Source: Candidatus Ancaeobacter aquaticus (GTDB lineage: Bacteria; Auribacterota; Ancaeobacteria; Ancaeobacterales; Ancaeobacteraceae). From it: a DNA stretch of 64,000 bases. The stretch covers positions 72,615-136,614 of the forward strand of contig JAVCCP010000071.1 of NCBI GenBank assembly GCA_030765405.1, written 5' to 3'. This document shows positions 56,393-64,000 of the stretch, one piece after another; position 1 is the stretch's first letter; each line of letters starts with the position of its first letter. A program made the translations under genes and the position numbers. The notes under the pieces were generated by a model. The model was given only the letters and a program-made list of their open reading frames with translations, searched no databases and was not told the origin of the DNA.

Positions 56393-58519
56393 TTATAAAG
56401 ATTTCAATCCTGGAAATGTAACCATAGCCAGTATTAAACCAAGTACGATGAGTAAGATAATCAATATTACTACAGGCAGCCTCTCTGACCGTAACGGAGT
56501 GTAACCGAAGTCTTTTACGAACTGCGCTATTACATCCCTTCGTTCCTTGTGTGCCCCTTTAGGTAGATTTGGTTCATGTGTAAAGAGTCGTCCCAAAGTA
56601 GCACTTAGTCGCATCTGCACATTGACTGCCCAACCTGAGGCTTCCAAGAGGACACTCATATCTCTTTTGCGTATCTTGATAAAACCCACAATTATGCCTG
56701 GCAATAAAACAACGACTGCTATTCCTACTAATGCGACAAGAATATGCGTTGGACTTACTTGAGATAGGGATTTGGTAACATAAGCAAAGGATGATCCGAG
56801 AGCAGCAATTGCGATGCCTCCACCTAATAAGAGATCGCGGGTCATACCCGATGCGCTAGGGGCAGCAAAACTTTTCTCTAACTTACTCTCGCCGGACTTG
56901 GTAAATTTATCTATTTGCGTCTTTATGAAACTTGTAAATTGCTGAAAAGGCGCTTTCACTGATTCATAGATGCTTATAGGGTTTTTCACGATATCCACTA
57001 TCTGGGCATCCCATTCTCGGTCATCTACAGTAAAAAAAATGCCGCGTTTACCAATGCGCAACCTACCTGCAGTACCGGAAGTTACCGCAGCTACAATCTC
57101 AAATTTAATATCTTTATCCTGGCGGCCGGTAACCTCCACATACAATAGATACATACAACTCTTTTTCGCTATCTTTTTGTGTGCCTGCCTATCCTTAACT
57201 TTCATTGTAAATGTAATTTGTCTTCCATCAATTACTAATGTACCCATTTCAATAAGGGACCGAGTTTTGGGACAATAAAGATTTGAAAAACACACAAAAT
57301 TGTTTACCAATTCCATCAACCATCTTTGGTAAAGGATTAACTTTTCCAAATTATGTATCTCGTTTAAATCATTAGCTACAGCCACATCTTTTGCAATAAT
57401 CTCACTCACACGATTTCTGTAGTGTCCATTAAGATAAGTACGCAGTTTATCCGTGTCTAGCTGTTCTACTTTTATGCCCTGTTTACTTTCTAACCACGTC
57501 CGGTATGAGGCAAAGACATCTTTTACCTTATCCCACTGTTTTTGGGTAAGATGCTTGACCGGTTCCTCAAGAGTGCGATTTAGAACCTTCTCCCTAAGAC
57601 AAAAAAGGCGTTCAACATATAAGGGGTTGATTGTTCCCTCTAAATCCAAGATACCTTTTGGGTTAGGCGGAGCCAATGGGGCATCATTAATTCGGGCTTC
57701 CATTATTGATTTATCTGTAAAATCAATTTCTTCGAGCTCATTTTGGCGAAGCTGCATCTGAGCTTGAGCTTTTTTATCAAACTCGATCATTGCACACTGT
57801 ATAAAATACTGCTCGATCTTTTCTTCCAGGCCAGTCATTAACTCATAAGCTTCTGGTGTTTCGGTACCCCAAGGCATGACCTCGGTGGTATTATCCCCAT
57901 TAGGGGTTTCCCCTTTTTCTTTCCATGCAAGATATCCTTCCGTCTCATTAAAAAATATCTTAAGCTGTTCTTGGCCAATCCCTGCTTTACCGCTGGCATC
58001 AAGAACAGGGCCAACAGTCTCTATGACTGCTGTAATGAATTGAGATAAATCGGTCTCAGATGTGGCGTCCGGAGGAATAATCCCATCGCCATTATTCGCT
58101 GCGTTAGCCATGATGCTTTGCACGTCACGTACCTGAGCTAGACTAATCTTCTCTGCGCCTGGTAAATTAAGATTGGTTAAAATAAGCTCTGCAGCTGCGC
58201 GTAATTTTTTACCTTCAGGATGACTGGTATCAATATCGTTTAAATCTAAGACATCACTACCTTCGGACAAATGGCTGCGATTGGCAAGAAATCGAAATAG
58301 CCAAGCCTGTGCATCCTTGATTTCATCTGTTCTGATGCGACCGTTTTGATCAGTATCTACATAAGAAGTAAATGCGGGATCACAGTTGAGGGTGTTGATC
58401 GGAACGCTGGTAGCTGCCCAGTGCGTTTCATCAAGAACTTGTATCTTCTCCAAATCTTGAGCATCCTGGATTCTAAGCTGATAGCTTTTACCGTAATTTT
58501 TGAATATCAATTGAGACAT
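56393..58519 (-). CDS. Large EF-hand-containing membrane protein
   Basis: 708 residues from ATG 58519, preceded by GGGAGA. An EF-hand loop runs from Asp55 to Glu66 (DTDQNGRIRTDE), and NNGDGIIPPDA near 135 looks like a second, partial one. The long middle region is helical and charged. Three hydrophobic segments lie near the C-terminus (GGIAIAALGSSFAYV; LVALVGIAVVVLLPGIIVGF; VILIILLIVLGLILAMV) with ASGWAVNVQMRLSATLGRLFTHEP between them. I believe it belongs to a conserved uncharacterised bacterial family. Calcium-sensing or envelope function is a guess. Confidence 0.6.
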   Translation of the reverse strand: MSQLIFKNYGKSYQLRIQDAQDLEKIQVLDETHWAATSVPINTLNCDPAFTSYVDTDQNGRIRTDEIKDAQAWLFRFLANRSHLSEGSDVLDLNDIDTSHPEGKKLRAAAELILTNLNLPGAEKISLAQVRDVQSIMANAANNGDGIIPPDATSETDLSQFITAVIETVGPVLDASGKAGIGQEQLKIFFNETEGYLAWKEKGETPNGDNTTEVMPWGTETPEAYELMTGLEEKIEQYFIQCAMIEFDKKAQAQMQLRQNELEEIDFTDKSIMEARINDAPLAPPNPKGILDLEGTINPLYVERLFCLREKVLNRTLEEPVKHLTQKQWDKVKDVFASYRTWLESKQGIKVEQLDTDKLRTYLNGHYRNRVSEIIAKDVAVANDLNEIHNLEKLILYQRWLMELVNNFVCFSNLYCPKTRSLIEMGTLVIDGRQITFTMKVKDRQAHKKIAKKSCMYLLYVEVTGRQDKDIKFEIVAAVTSGTAGRLRIGKRGIFFTVDDREWDAQIVDIVKNPISIYESVKAPFQQFTSFIKTQIDKFTKSGESKLEKSFAAPSASGMTRDLLLGGGIAIAALGSSFAYVTKSLSQVSPTHILVALVGIAVVVLLPGIIVGFIKIRKRDMSVLLEASGWAVNVQMRLSATLGRLFTHEPNLPKGAHKERRDVIAQFVKDFGYTPLRSERLPVVILIILLIVLGLILAMVTFPGLKSL

Positions 58520-58668
58520 AAACAAATCTCCCTGGTTAATATTTCGATGCCATTTTGCCCTATCTATAAAAACGTCCTTATTATGAAAATACTAACGTTT
58601 ATAGTATCCATTTCGACAATTTTAGCAAGCTGAAAATACTCTACAAATACAATAAATAATTATCCTTA

Positions 58669-58700
58669 GTCAGGCGGCTGAATGGGGGCAGCCGTCTGAC
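58669..58700. repeat. Inverted repeat in a long intergenic stretch
   Basis: A 12-bp stem with one mismatch (arm gtcaggcggctg) and an 8-base loop. No T tract follows on the minus strand. On the plus strand A residues follow. The role is unclear. Confidence 0.5.
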
Positions 58701-58733
58701 AAAAAATCCCAATTCCCATTCATTAAAAATTCC

Positions 58734-58979
58734 TTATATTGGGTAGTCGGGTGGGAAAAGATCCTCAATCCATTTCTTATTTCCTTGGGAGGACTTCTTG
58801 GCTAAACCATAGCGCCTCTGTCCCGCCTTGAAGGCAGATCGCTCCATGTGTTCACTCATCGGCGGTACAACTGAAACATGGTTTACACTTTTTTAATGTT
58901 ACTTGATGACTTTGTTCTTGCTTATATCAATAGCTACTATTATTGGTTTTGCACGTTCTAAGGGTCGTCGAGTGTATTT
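58734..58979 (-). pseudogene. Possible decayed coding remnants
   Basis: Two short minus-strand frames lie in the 640-bp gap 58520-59159. One (58734-58859, ATG start) encodes 41 residues with SAFKAGQRRYGLAKKSS. The other (58899-58979, no start) encodes ERAKPIIVAIDISKNKVIK, which recalls the IVGIDVSK start of IS110-type transposases. Neither has a ribosome site. I take them as remnants, with little confidence in the transposase reading. Confidence 0.25.
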
Positions 58980-59081
58980 TTAAACCCTCTATGAGATGTA
59001 GTTATGAATAGTATTTGAGATTATTATACTAACGGTTTGGAGTAAATTTAGGTCCGGAGGTGTTTCCAAAATACGAATATT

Positions 59082-59116
59082 GAGTTACGAGTCACTATCC
59101 ACGAACACCGAACCAC
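59082..59116. repeat. Heptad array (gagttac, gagtcac, tatccac, gaacacc, gaaccac)
   Basis: Five 7-bp units lie 44 bp upstream of cdd. The first three correspond to gagatac, gattcac, tattcac at 54515-54535, so the two arrays share ancestry. Confidence 0.65.
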
Positions 59117-59159
59117 TAATAATATTCACTTCATGGCTCATTCATGATAGAATGCACTT

Positions 59160-59549
59160 ATGGATAAAGTTACTCTCTTAAAGAAAGCAGCTACCGCACT
59201 CAAGCATGCAAAAGCGCCATATTCGTCTGTTAAAGTAGGGGCAGCGCTCCTCACAAAAGAAGGAAAGGTGTACACTGGATGCAATATTGAAAACTGTTCT
59301 TATGGACTCACCATGTGCGCTGAACGAGTTGCACTCTTTAAGGCATTAAGTGAAGGATACTCATCATTTCAATCTCTTGCTATCTTCAGTAATGATATCG
59401 ATGACATTGTTCCCTGCGGAGCATGCTTACAAATATTATGTGAGTACGCGCCAAAACTTACTATTATAACTAAAGATCGTTCAGGAAAAATCAAAACAAG
59501 TAGAATCAATTCATTCTTACCAAAACCATTTTTACTCAATGATAGATAA
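59160..59549 (+). CDS. cdd: Cytidine deaminase
   Basis: 129 residues. Zinc ligands are visible in MCAERVALFKA (Cys with the proton-shuttling Glu) and VPCGACLQIL (two Cys). SSVKVGAALLTKEGKVYTGCNIEN is the usual N-terminal part. It deaminates cytidine and deoxycytidine. It is the first gene of the salvage operon and overlaps deoB by 11 bp. No good ribosome site precedes ATG 59160, unlike its neighbours. Confidence 0.95.
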   Translation: MDKVTLLKKAATALKHAKAPYSSVKVGAALLTKEGKVYTGCNIENCSYGLTMCAERVALFKALSEGYSSFQSLAIFSNDIDDIVPCGACLQILCEYAPKLTIITKDRSGKIKTSRINSFLPKPFLLNDR

Positions 59550-60726
59550 AAAAACAAGAATTTTTCTTATAATATTAGATAGTGTAGGTATCGGAGCTCT
59601 CCCCGACGCTGAATCATATGGCGACAAAGGAGCAAACACCCTTTACAATATCGCAAAAAAAACTAAAGGGTTTAGTCTCCCCCATTTGCAAAAGCTTGGC
59701 CTCGGCAATATCACTCCATCAAAACATATAAAACAAACACCACGCCCGATTGGTTCGTATGGTTTAATGGCAGAAAAATCAGCCGGAAAAGATACATCAA
59801 CCGGTCATTGGGAGCTCTGTGGTGTACTGACAAAAAAACCGTTTCCGACATACCCGAATGGTTTTCCCAAAGAAATCATCAATCCATTTAAGGAAAAAAT
59901 AAAAACAGATATATTGGGAAACTGCGCTGCGTCAGGAACAGAAATCATTAAAGATCTCGGCGCCGAACATGTAAAGACCGGATATCCGATCGTATACACA
60001 TCAGCAGATAGTGTTTTTCAAATTGCCTGTCACGAAGAAGTTGTTTCGGTAAAAAAACTCTACGAGATTTGTGAAATTGCCCGATCATTACTCAAGGGGA
60101 AACATAATGTGTGCAGGGTTATTGCACGTCCCTTTACAGGAAAGCCAGGTTCATTCACACGAACTGAACGTAGAAAAGATTTTGCTATTCCCCCTCAAGG
60201 AACAACACTTCTTGATCTTATTGCGCAGAAAAAAGGCACCACATTAGGAATAGGTAAAATTAGTGACATATTCTGCGGCAGAGGAATTACTCGATCTATC
60301 CATACCTCGTCAAATGCACATGCTATAGATGAAATTATGTTTTCTATACAGAAAAAACGCTACACGCTTACATTTGCAAACCTTGTAGATTTTGATACTG
60401 CATACGGACATAGAAATAATGTCGAAGGATACTACAAAGCCCTCAGACACTTTGACCGGAAACTCAACAATATTATGAACTCGCTTAAAGATAATGACAT
60501 ACTGGTCATTACAGCTGACCATGGATGCGACCCCACACACCCTGGTACTGATCACACCCGTGAATATGTTCCACTTTTGCTATACGGAAGAAATATACAA
60601 CAAGGCATAGATATTGGAACACGTACAACCTTCGCTGATTGCGGGCAAACTTTAGCTGATATATTAAATGTTGGTAAGACAAAGATAGGTAAGAGCTTTA
60701 AAGACATGGTGGTCATTTCACGTTGA
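59539..60726 (+). CDS. deoB: Phosphopentomutase
   Basis: 395 residues, alkaline-phosphatase-like metalloenzyme. DSVGIGALPDAESYGDKGANTL gives the first metal Asp. KDTSTGHWELCG holds the catalytic Thr, and TADHGCDPTHPGTDHTREYVPLL the C-terminal metal ligands. It interconverts ribose/deoxyribose 1- and 5-phosphates, linking nucleoside phosphorolysis to the pentose pathway. Its start overlaps cdd by 11 bp. A short heptad array lies after its stop. Confidence 0.96.
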   Translation: MIDKKTRIFLIILDSVGIGALPDAESYGDKGANTLYNIAKKTKGFSLPHLQKLGLGNITPSKHIKQTPRPIGSYGLMAEKSAGKDTSTGHWELCGVLTKKPFPTYPNGFPKEIINPFKEKIKTDILGNCAASGTEIIKDLGAEHVKTGYPIVYTSADSVFQIACHEEVVSVKKLYEICEIARSLLKGKHNVCRVIARPFTGKPGSFTRTERRKDFAIPPQGTTLLDLIAQKKGTTLGIGKISDIFCGRGITRSIHTSSNAHAIDEIMFSIQKKRYTLTFANLVDFDTAYGHRNNVEGYYKALRHFDRKLNNIMNSLKDNDILVITADHGCDPTHPGTDHTREYVPLLLYGRNIQQGIDIGTRTTFADCGQTLADILNVGKTKIGKSFKDMVVISR

Positions 60727-60754
60727 ACGGTGTCCGTTTTAACCATTTTTATCT

Positions 60755-60775
60755 ATGAACGATGAACCATGAACT
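60755..60775. repeat. Short heptad array (atgaacg, atgaacc, atgaact)
   Basis: Three 7-bp units in the 67-bp deoB-punA gap, inside the operon. Differences fall only at the last base of each unit. Confidence 0.6.
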
Positions 60776-60793
60776 ATAATAAGGACTATTATT

Positions 60794-61624
60794 ATGAAAA
60801 AAACGAGCATACATACATCAAAAATAATTTCATCGATCAAAAAGAAAACCTCTATCAAACCAAAGATAGGTATCATAAGCGGTTTTGATGTTCTTCCGTC
60901 ACCTATACCGCTTTCCAATAAAACTATTATTCCTTTCTCTACTATTCCACAACTGCCAAAACCATCTGTTCCGGGACACTCCGGTCGTTTCGTTCTGGGA
61001 AATACAGAAGGAAAAGATGTTATTATTCAGGAAGGACGATTCCATGTATATGAAGGCACTCCACTAGACACCGTACGATTACCTCTGACAATTATGAAAA
61101 AACTTGGGGTTCAATCAGTAATAATTATTAATGCCGCCGGGGGGATACACCCAAAACTTACACCGGGAGACATAATGCTTGTCACTGATCACATCAATTT
61201 TATGGGCACGCACCCTCTGATTGGGCTGCGGGACAATGACAACGCAATTCCTTTTCTTGAGCTGACACATGCCTATAGCACCATACTCAGGAAGATTGCA
61301 CAACAATCAGCGCGCACTCTTTCTCTACAACTAAAAAAGGGAGTCTACCTTGGAGTATCAGGTCCCACATATGAAACACAGGCTGAAATAAGAGCGTTTC
61401 GATCATTAGGTGCTGATTGTGTGGGCATGTCCCTTCCTTTTGAAACAATTTTCGCACGATTTCTTAATCTTCATGTATGTGGGTTATCTATTATTACCAA
61501 TATTCACCACAGTCATACTAAAAAGAAGGTACACGCGTCTCATACTGATGTCTCACGTGTTTATAAAAACACTCAAAAGAAACTGTACCCGCTCATTCAA
61601 TCAATCATAAGGAACATACAATGA
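60794..61624 (+). CDS. punA: Purine nucleoside phosphorylase (type I)
   Basis: 276 residues. Phosphate site motifs (GHSGRF, RFHVYEGTPLDTVRLPL), VIIINAAGGIHP and SGPTYETQAEIRAFRSLGAD are typical of trimeric PNP. The usual VGMSTVPE reads VGMSLPFE, so the base-site neighbourhood is a little different. It splits purine nucleosides with phosphate. It overlaps dgt by 4 bp. The first 35 residues are basic and longer than in most relatives. Confidence 0.9.
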   Translation: MKKTSIHTSKIISSIKKKTSIKPKIGIISGFDVLPSPIPLSNKTIIPFSTIPQLPKPSVPGHSGRFVLGNTEGKDVIIQEGRFHVYEGTPLDTVRLPLTIMKKLGVQSVIIINAAGGIHPKLTPGDIMLVTDHINFMGTHPLIGLRDNDNAIPFLELTHAYSTILRKIAQQSARTLSLQLKKGVYLGVSGPTYETQAEIRAFRSLGADCVGMSLPFETIFARFLNLHVCGLSIITNIHHSHTKKKVHASHTDVSRVYKNTQKKLYPLIQSIIRNIQ

Positions 61625-62766
61625 CACTTACCATGAAAGAATGGAACAGATACGAACAGGAATTTCTTGCACCCTACGCACAGAAATCAAAGAACTCCAA
61701 GGGGAGAATATATCCTGAATCAGCCCATGCGTTTAGGACTATTTATCAGCGTGATTGCGATAGAATTGTACATAGCAGAGCATTTAGGCGCCTTGAATAT
61801 AAAACGCAAGTGTTTGTTAATCATGAAGGCGACCATTACCGTACCCGTCTTACCCATACCCTTGAAGTCGGTTCAATTGCCCGCACCATTGCACGCGCAC
61901 TGAAACTTAATGAAGATCTCACAGTCGCAATTGCCTTAGCACATGATCTTGGGCATCCTCCTTTTGGCCATACCGGAGAACACGCACTTGCTGAACTAAT
62001 GTCCGATCAGGAAGGGTTTGAACATAATAAACAGAGTCTTCGTGTTGTCGAAGTTCTTGAAAAAAAATATCCCACACACCCTGGCCTTAATCTCACATGG
62101 GAGGTGCGTGAAGGGATAATGAAACATAAAAGCACCTATGACAAACCCGATATGTCCGCTTTTAAAAAAGATACGTCTTCATCACTTGAAGCACAAGTTG
62201 TCGATATTGCTGATGAGATTGCCTATAACTGTCATGATGTCGACGATGGGCTTTCATCAGGTCTTTTAACAGAAAAAGAATTGCACTCCGTACCTTTATG
62301 GAATGCGTGCCTCAATGACATTAGAAAAGCGCATCCTCGCGCATCAGATGAAGTCATTCGTTATTTCAGTGTACGGGCTCTCATCGACACACAGGCAAAA
62401 GATGTGATATTTAATACCGAAAAATTAATTCGATCGTTACGCATCAAAAGTGCCAATGATGTACGCAACCATCACGAAAACATCGTTGTCCCGAGCAAAA
62501 ATCTCCTCAAGGACGGAACTATCCTCAAAAAATTTCTCTTAAATAAACTGTACACACATCCTCGTGTACAAAAAATGAATAAGAACGCAACAAAAGTAGT
62601 TACATATTTATTTGAAACGTATAGAAAGAATGAAGAACTGTTGCCAGTACAAACAAAGAGAAAACACTCGGAAGAAACAAAAAAACGATTTATTTGTGAC
62701 TATATTGCGGGAATGACTGATCGTTTCGCTCTCGATGAATATCGACGCCTCTCAAAGAAACGCTAA
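61621..62766 (+). CDS. dgt: dGTP triphosphohydrolase-like HD protein
   Basis: 381 residues. RDCDRIVHSRAFRRLEYKTQVF and TRLTHTLEVGSIARTI precede the HD pair in IALAHDLGHPPFGHTGEHAL, the metal site of Dgt. A further Asp is in VVDIADEIAYNCHDVDDG. It hydrolyses dGTP or other dNTPs to nucleoside and tripolyphosphate. Here it ends the salvage operon, overlapping punA by 4 bp, so it would feed deoxynucleosides to PNP and DeoB. Confidence 0.93.
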   Translation: MTLTMKEWNRYEQEFLAPYAQKSKNSKGRIYPESAHAFRTIYQRDCDRIVHSRAFRRLEYKTQVFVNHEGDHYRTRLTHTLEVGSIARTIARALKLNEDLTVAIALAHDLGHPPFGHTGEHALAELMSDQEGFEHNKQSLRVVEVLEKKYPTHPGLNLTWEVREGIMKHKSTYDKPDMSAFKKDTSSSLEAQVVDIADEIAYNCHDVDDGLSSGLLTEKELHSVPLWNACLNDIRKAHPRASDEVIRYFSVRALIDTQAKDVIFNTEKLIRSLRIKSANDVRNHHENIVVPSKNLLKDGTILKKFLLNKLYTHPRVQKMNKNATKVVTYLFETYRKNEELLPVQTKRKHSEETKKRFICDYIAGMTDRFALDEYRRLSKKR

Positions 62767-62774
62767 CGCGCACT

Positions 62775-63578
62775 TCAGGATACCGTTACACCGGCGTACC
62801 CGACAACGGAACTATAATCACCTATGGCATCGCCACTATTCATATATGAGACAAGGTGTGCTTTTTTTGCGCCAAGTTCTTTCGCGGCAATAAGCATAAT
62901 CGCCGTGGGGGCATACCCGCACATGGTAATATTATAATCACTTACTGTGTGCAGCATTTTCTTTTCATCGAGTTTTAATATTGCCTGCAAGGCCATTTCA
63001 TCTTTTTCTTTTGCAGCTTCTGCCGACTCATAATGTGTCATGTCAGAGCTCGCAATAATTAATACTTTTGACTCCGTCTCTTTAATAGACTCAGCAATAC
63101 ATTTTCCCACACACTCAAACACCTCTTCATCATACCCACCAATACATATCGGTACAATCCTGACATCTTTTTTCACGTACTGCAAAAAAGGCACCTGCAC
63201 CTCAAGTGAGTGTTCGTGTCGGTGAGCATCTTCGTCCTCTTTGATATAGGAGCACTTTTCTCTTATCTTATATGCAAGCGTTTGATCTATATCGACCGTG
63301 CCAAGAGGAGTCTGCCACTGACCTTCAGACATAATAGCATAATCCGATCCGAGACCCCGGTGATTTGGTCCAAGTATAATAACAGTATCAGGAACATGTA
63401 TTTCGGAAAACAATTGCCCCGCAACCATTCCAGAGCACATATATCCCGCATGCGGACTCATAACCCCAATAACATTGCTCTTATCTTTTTTAGGATCAAT
63501 ATATTTTTCTATCTCAATTTTGAGTAATTTCTCAGTGTCTGGATAAAACTGACCGGCTACGGCAGGAAGACGTTTCAT
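62775..63578 (-). CDS. MEMO/AmmeMemoRadiSam system protein B
   Basis: 267 residues. MKRLPAVAGQFYPDTEKLL opens the protein. VMSPHAGYMCSG, VIILGPNHRGLG and IIASSDMTHYES are the MEMO family signatures, with His and Asp/Tyr clusters that resemble extradiol dioxygenases. Its genomic partners (AMMECR1 and a radical SAM protein) are not in the window. Function in bacteria is poorly known. It converges with dgt, 8 bp apart. A heptad array lies just upstream of its start. Confidence 0.9.
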   Translation of the reverse strand: MKRLPAVAGQFYPDTEKLLKIEIEKYIDPKKDKSNVIGVMSPHAGYMCSGMVAGQLFSEIHVPDTVIILGPNHRGLGSDYAIMSEGQWQTPLGTVDIDQTLAYKIREKCSYIKEDEDAHRHEHSLEVQVPFLQYVKKDVRIVPICIGGYDEEVFECVGKCIAESIKETESKVLIIASSDMTHYESAEAAKEKDEMALQAILKLDEKKMLHTVSDYNITMCGYAPTAIMLIAAKELGAKKAHLVSYMNSGDAIGDYSSVVGYAGVTVS

Positions 63579-63593
63579 GCTATAAACCTTTCT

Positions 63594-63726
63594 TAAGCTA
63601 TAAGCTGTAAGTTGTAAGCTTTAAGAAAAAAATAATACCTATAATTTGAGACTAAAGACCTCAGACCAGAGACTACAGACTAAAAACACAACATAAAAAA
63701 AACGCCTAAAATCTAGCCCCTAGCAC
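63594..63726. repeat. Three adjacent heptad arrays of different unit
   Basis: 63594-63625: taagcta, taagctg, taagttg, taagctt. 63648-63682: gagacta, aagacct, cagacca, gagacta, cagacta. 63706-63726: ctaaaat, ctagccc, ctagcac. AT-rich spacers of about 22 bp separate them. They lie between the MEMO gene and the prepilin-like gene. Confidence 0.75.
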
Positions 63727-63744
63727 AATCACTAACAACGTGTT

Positions 63745-63789
63745 ATCCCCTTCGGAGACTAAACCCAGAGAAATTTATTTACAAATTTC
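63745..63789. repeat. Dispersed palindrome-bearing repeat, copy B (inverted)
   Basis: Read on the minus strand this repeats copy A at 23888-23932, with about seven differences in 45 bp by eye, including the gaaattt...aaatttc palindrome and tagtctccg. It sits 12 bp after the stop of the prepilin-like gene. Confidence 0.65.
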
Positions 63790-63800
63790 GTGAGTACGAG

Positions 63801-64000
63801 TTACGGTCTTTTTCCCCATGATTGCCAGCTGCCGTTTGCTGGATACCCTGGTTCGGGCTTGGTGTAGGCATTCTTCGAGAACCACTCAACATGTCCGTCG
63901 GCAAAACCAAGATTGCTGCCACCTGTATGGCGTGGATTCGCATCATTGTATATAGTGTCAATTAAGAGCACCGTATGACTGAGTGCTATATCAGGGTTAT
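63801..64000 (-). CDS. C-terminal part of an H-X9-DG prepilin-like protein, cut by window edge
   Basis: The frame is open from the window edge to TAA at 63801 (66 codons). It contains LLIDTIYNDANPRHTGGSN followed by LGFADGHVEWF. His, nine residues, then Asp-Gly is the signature of the prepilin-type processing-associated H-X9-DG domain found in secreted pseudopilin-like proteins of Planctomycetes, Lentisphaerae and relatives. The N-terminal methylation motif should lie beyond the window. The protein ends WQSWGKRP. Dozens of paralogues per genome are common in these phyla. Confidence 0.85.
   Translation of the reverse strand, partial: NPDIALSHTVLLIDTIYNDANPRHTGGSNLGFADGHVEWFSKNAYTKPEPGYPANGSWQSWGKRP

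Overview
The window looks like a chromosomal segment of an uncultured, low-GC, Gram-negative-type bacterium, most likely from the PVC/Omnitrophota neighbourhood. The pointers are several lipobox lipoproteins and ExbB/ExbD (so two membranes), two DUF1571 proteins, a prepilin-type H-X9-DG protein, a bacterial V/A-type ATPase, a GH3-like adenylating enzyme and an NTT-HEAT fusion. The phylum call is an inference from gene content; there is no rRNA or tRNA to anchor it.

Layout. Positions 1-11.7 kb (minus strand) hold a type II fatty-acid/polyketide-style lipid locus. In transcription order it has an acyl carrier protein, a GH3-like adenylating enzyme, a methyltransferase, a DUF1571 LolA-like periplasmic protein, an alpha/beta hydrolase, two CsgG/TolB-N-like lipoproteins, a hot-dog dehydratase, a ketoreductase, a second hot-dog protein, two translationally coupled ketosynthases (one with a C-N-H triad) and a membrane protein that runs off the window. 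Positions 11.8-23.6 kb (minus) hold a possible super-operon of fixC-fixX, exbB-exbD and a nine-gene V/A-ATPase. Positions 24-32 kb hold a hydrolase-like lipoprotein, an AI-2E-type permease, a Spy-like protein, a second DUF1571 protein, a nucleoside phosphorylase and an OpgH-like glycosyltransferase.

Positions 32-37.5 kb (minus) form a redox/nitrogen operon: a 53-aa membrane protein, a two-helix ferritin-like protein, an FAD oxidoreductase, NfnAB transhydrogenase, NADP-type glutamate dehydrogenase and a 39-aa protein closed by a strong terminator. The two smallest genes are easily missed. Positions 37.7-40 kb hold metX-metW and an Rrf2 regulator. Positions 40-47 kb hold a cyclic-nucleotide-binding protein, a TPR protein with three internal modules, an NTT-like transporter fused to HEAT repeats, a polyprenol-phosphate glycosyltransferase and a degenerate SpoIIE-like protein. 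Next come pyrE and a six-gene biotin operon (48-54.3 kb) that carries its own FabG-FabF pair and a BirA-operator-like site. A B12-type radical SAM protein and a large EF-hand membrane protein follow. The end (59-64 kb) holds a nucleoside salvage operon (cdd-deoB-punA-dgt), a MEMO-family protein and the C-terminus of an H-X9-DG prepilin-like protein.

The most unusual signal is not a gene. At least nine intergenic sites carry degenerate arrays of 7-bp period. Four are arranged as two inverted arms around an AT-rich core, each with a different heptamer. Two sites share a core, one array overlaps the bioD stop codon, and one supplies the ribosome binding site of a V-ATPase gene. A 181-bp element with about 24-bp inverted ends lies inside the ATPase operon, and a 45-bp palindrome-bearing repeat occurs twice.
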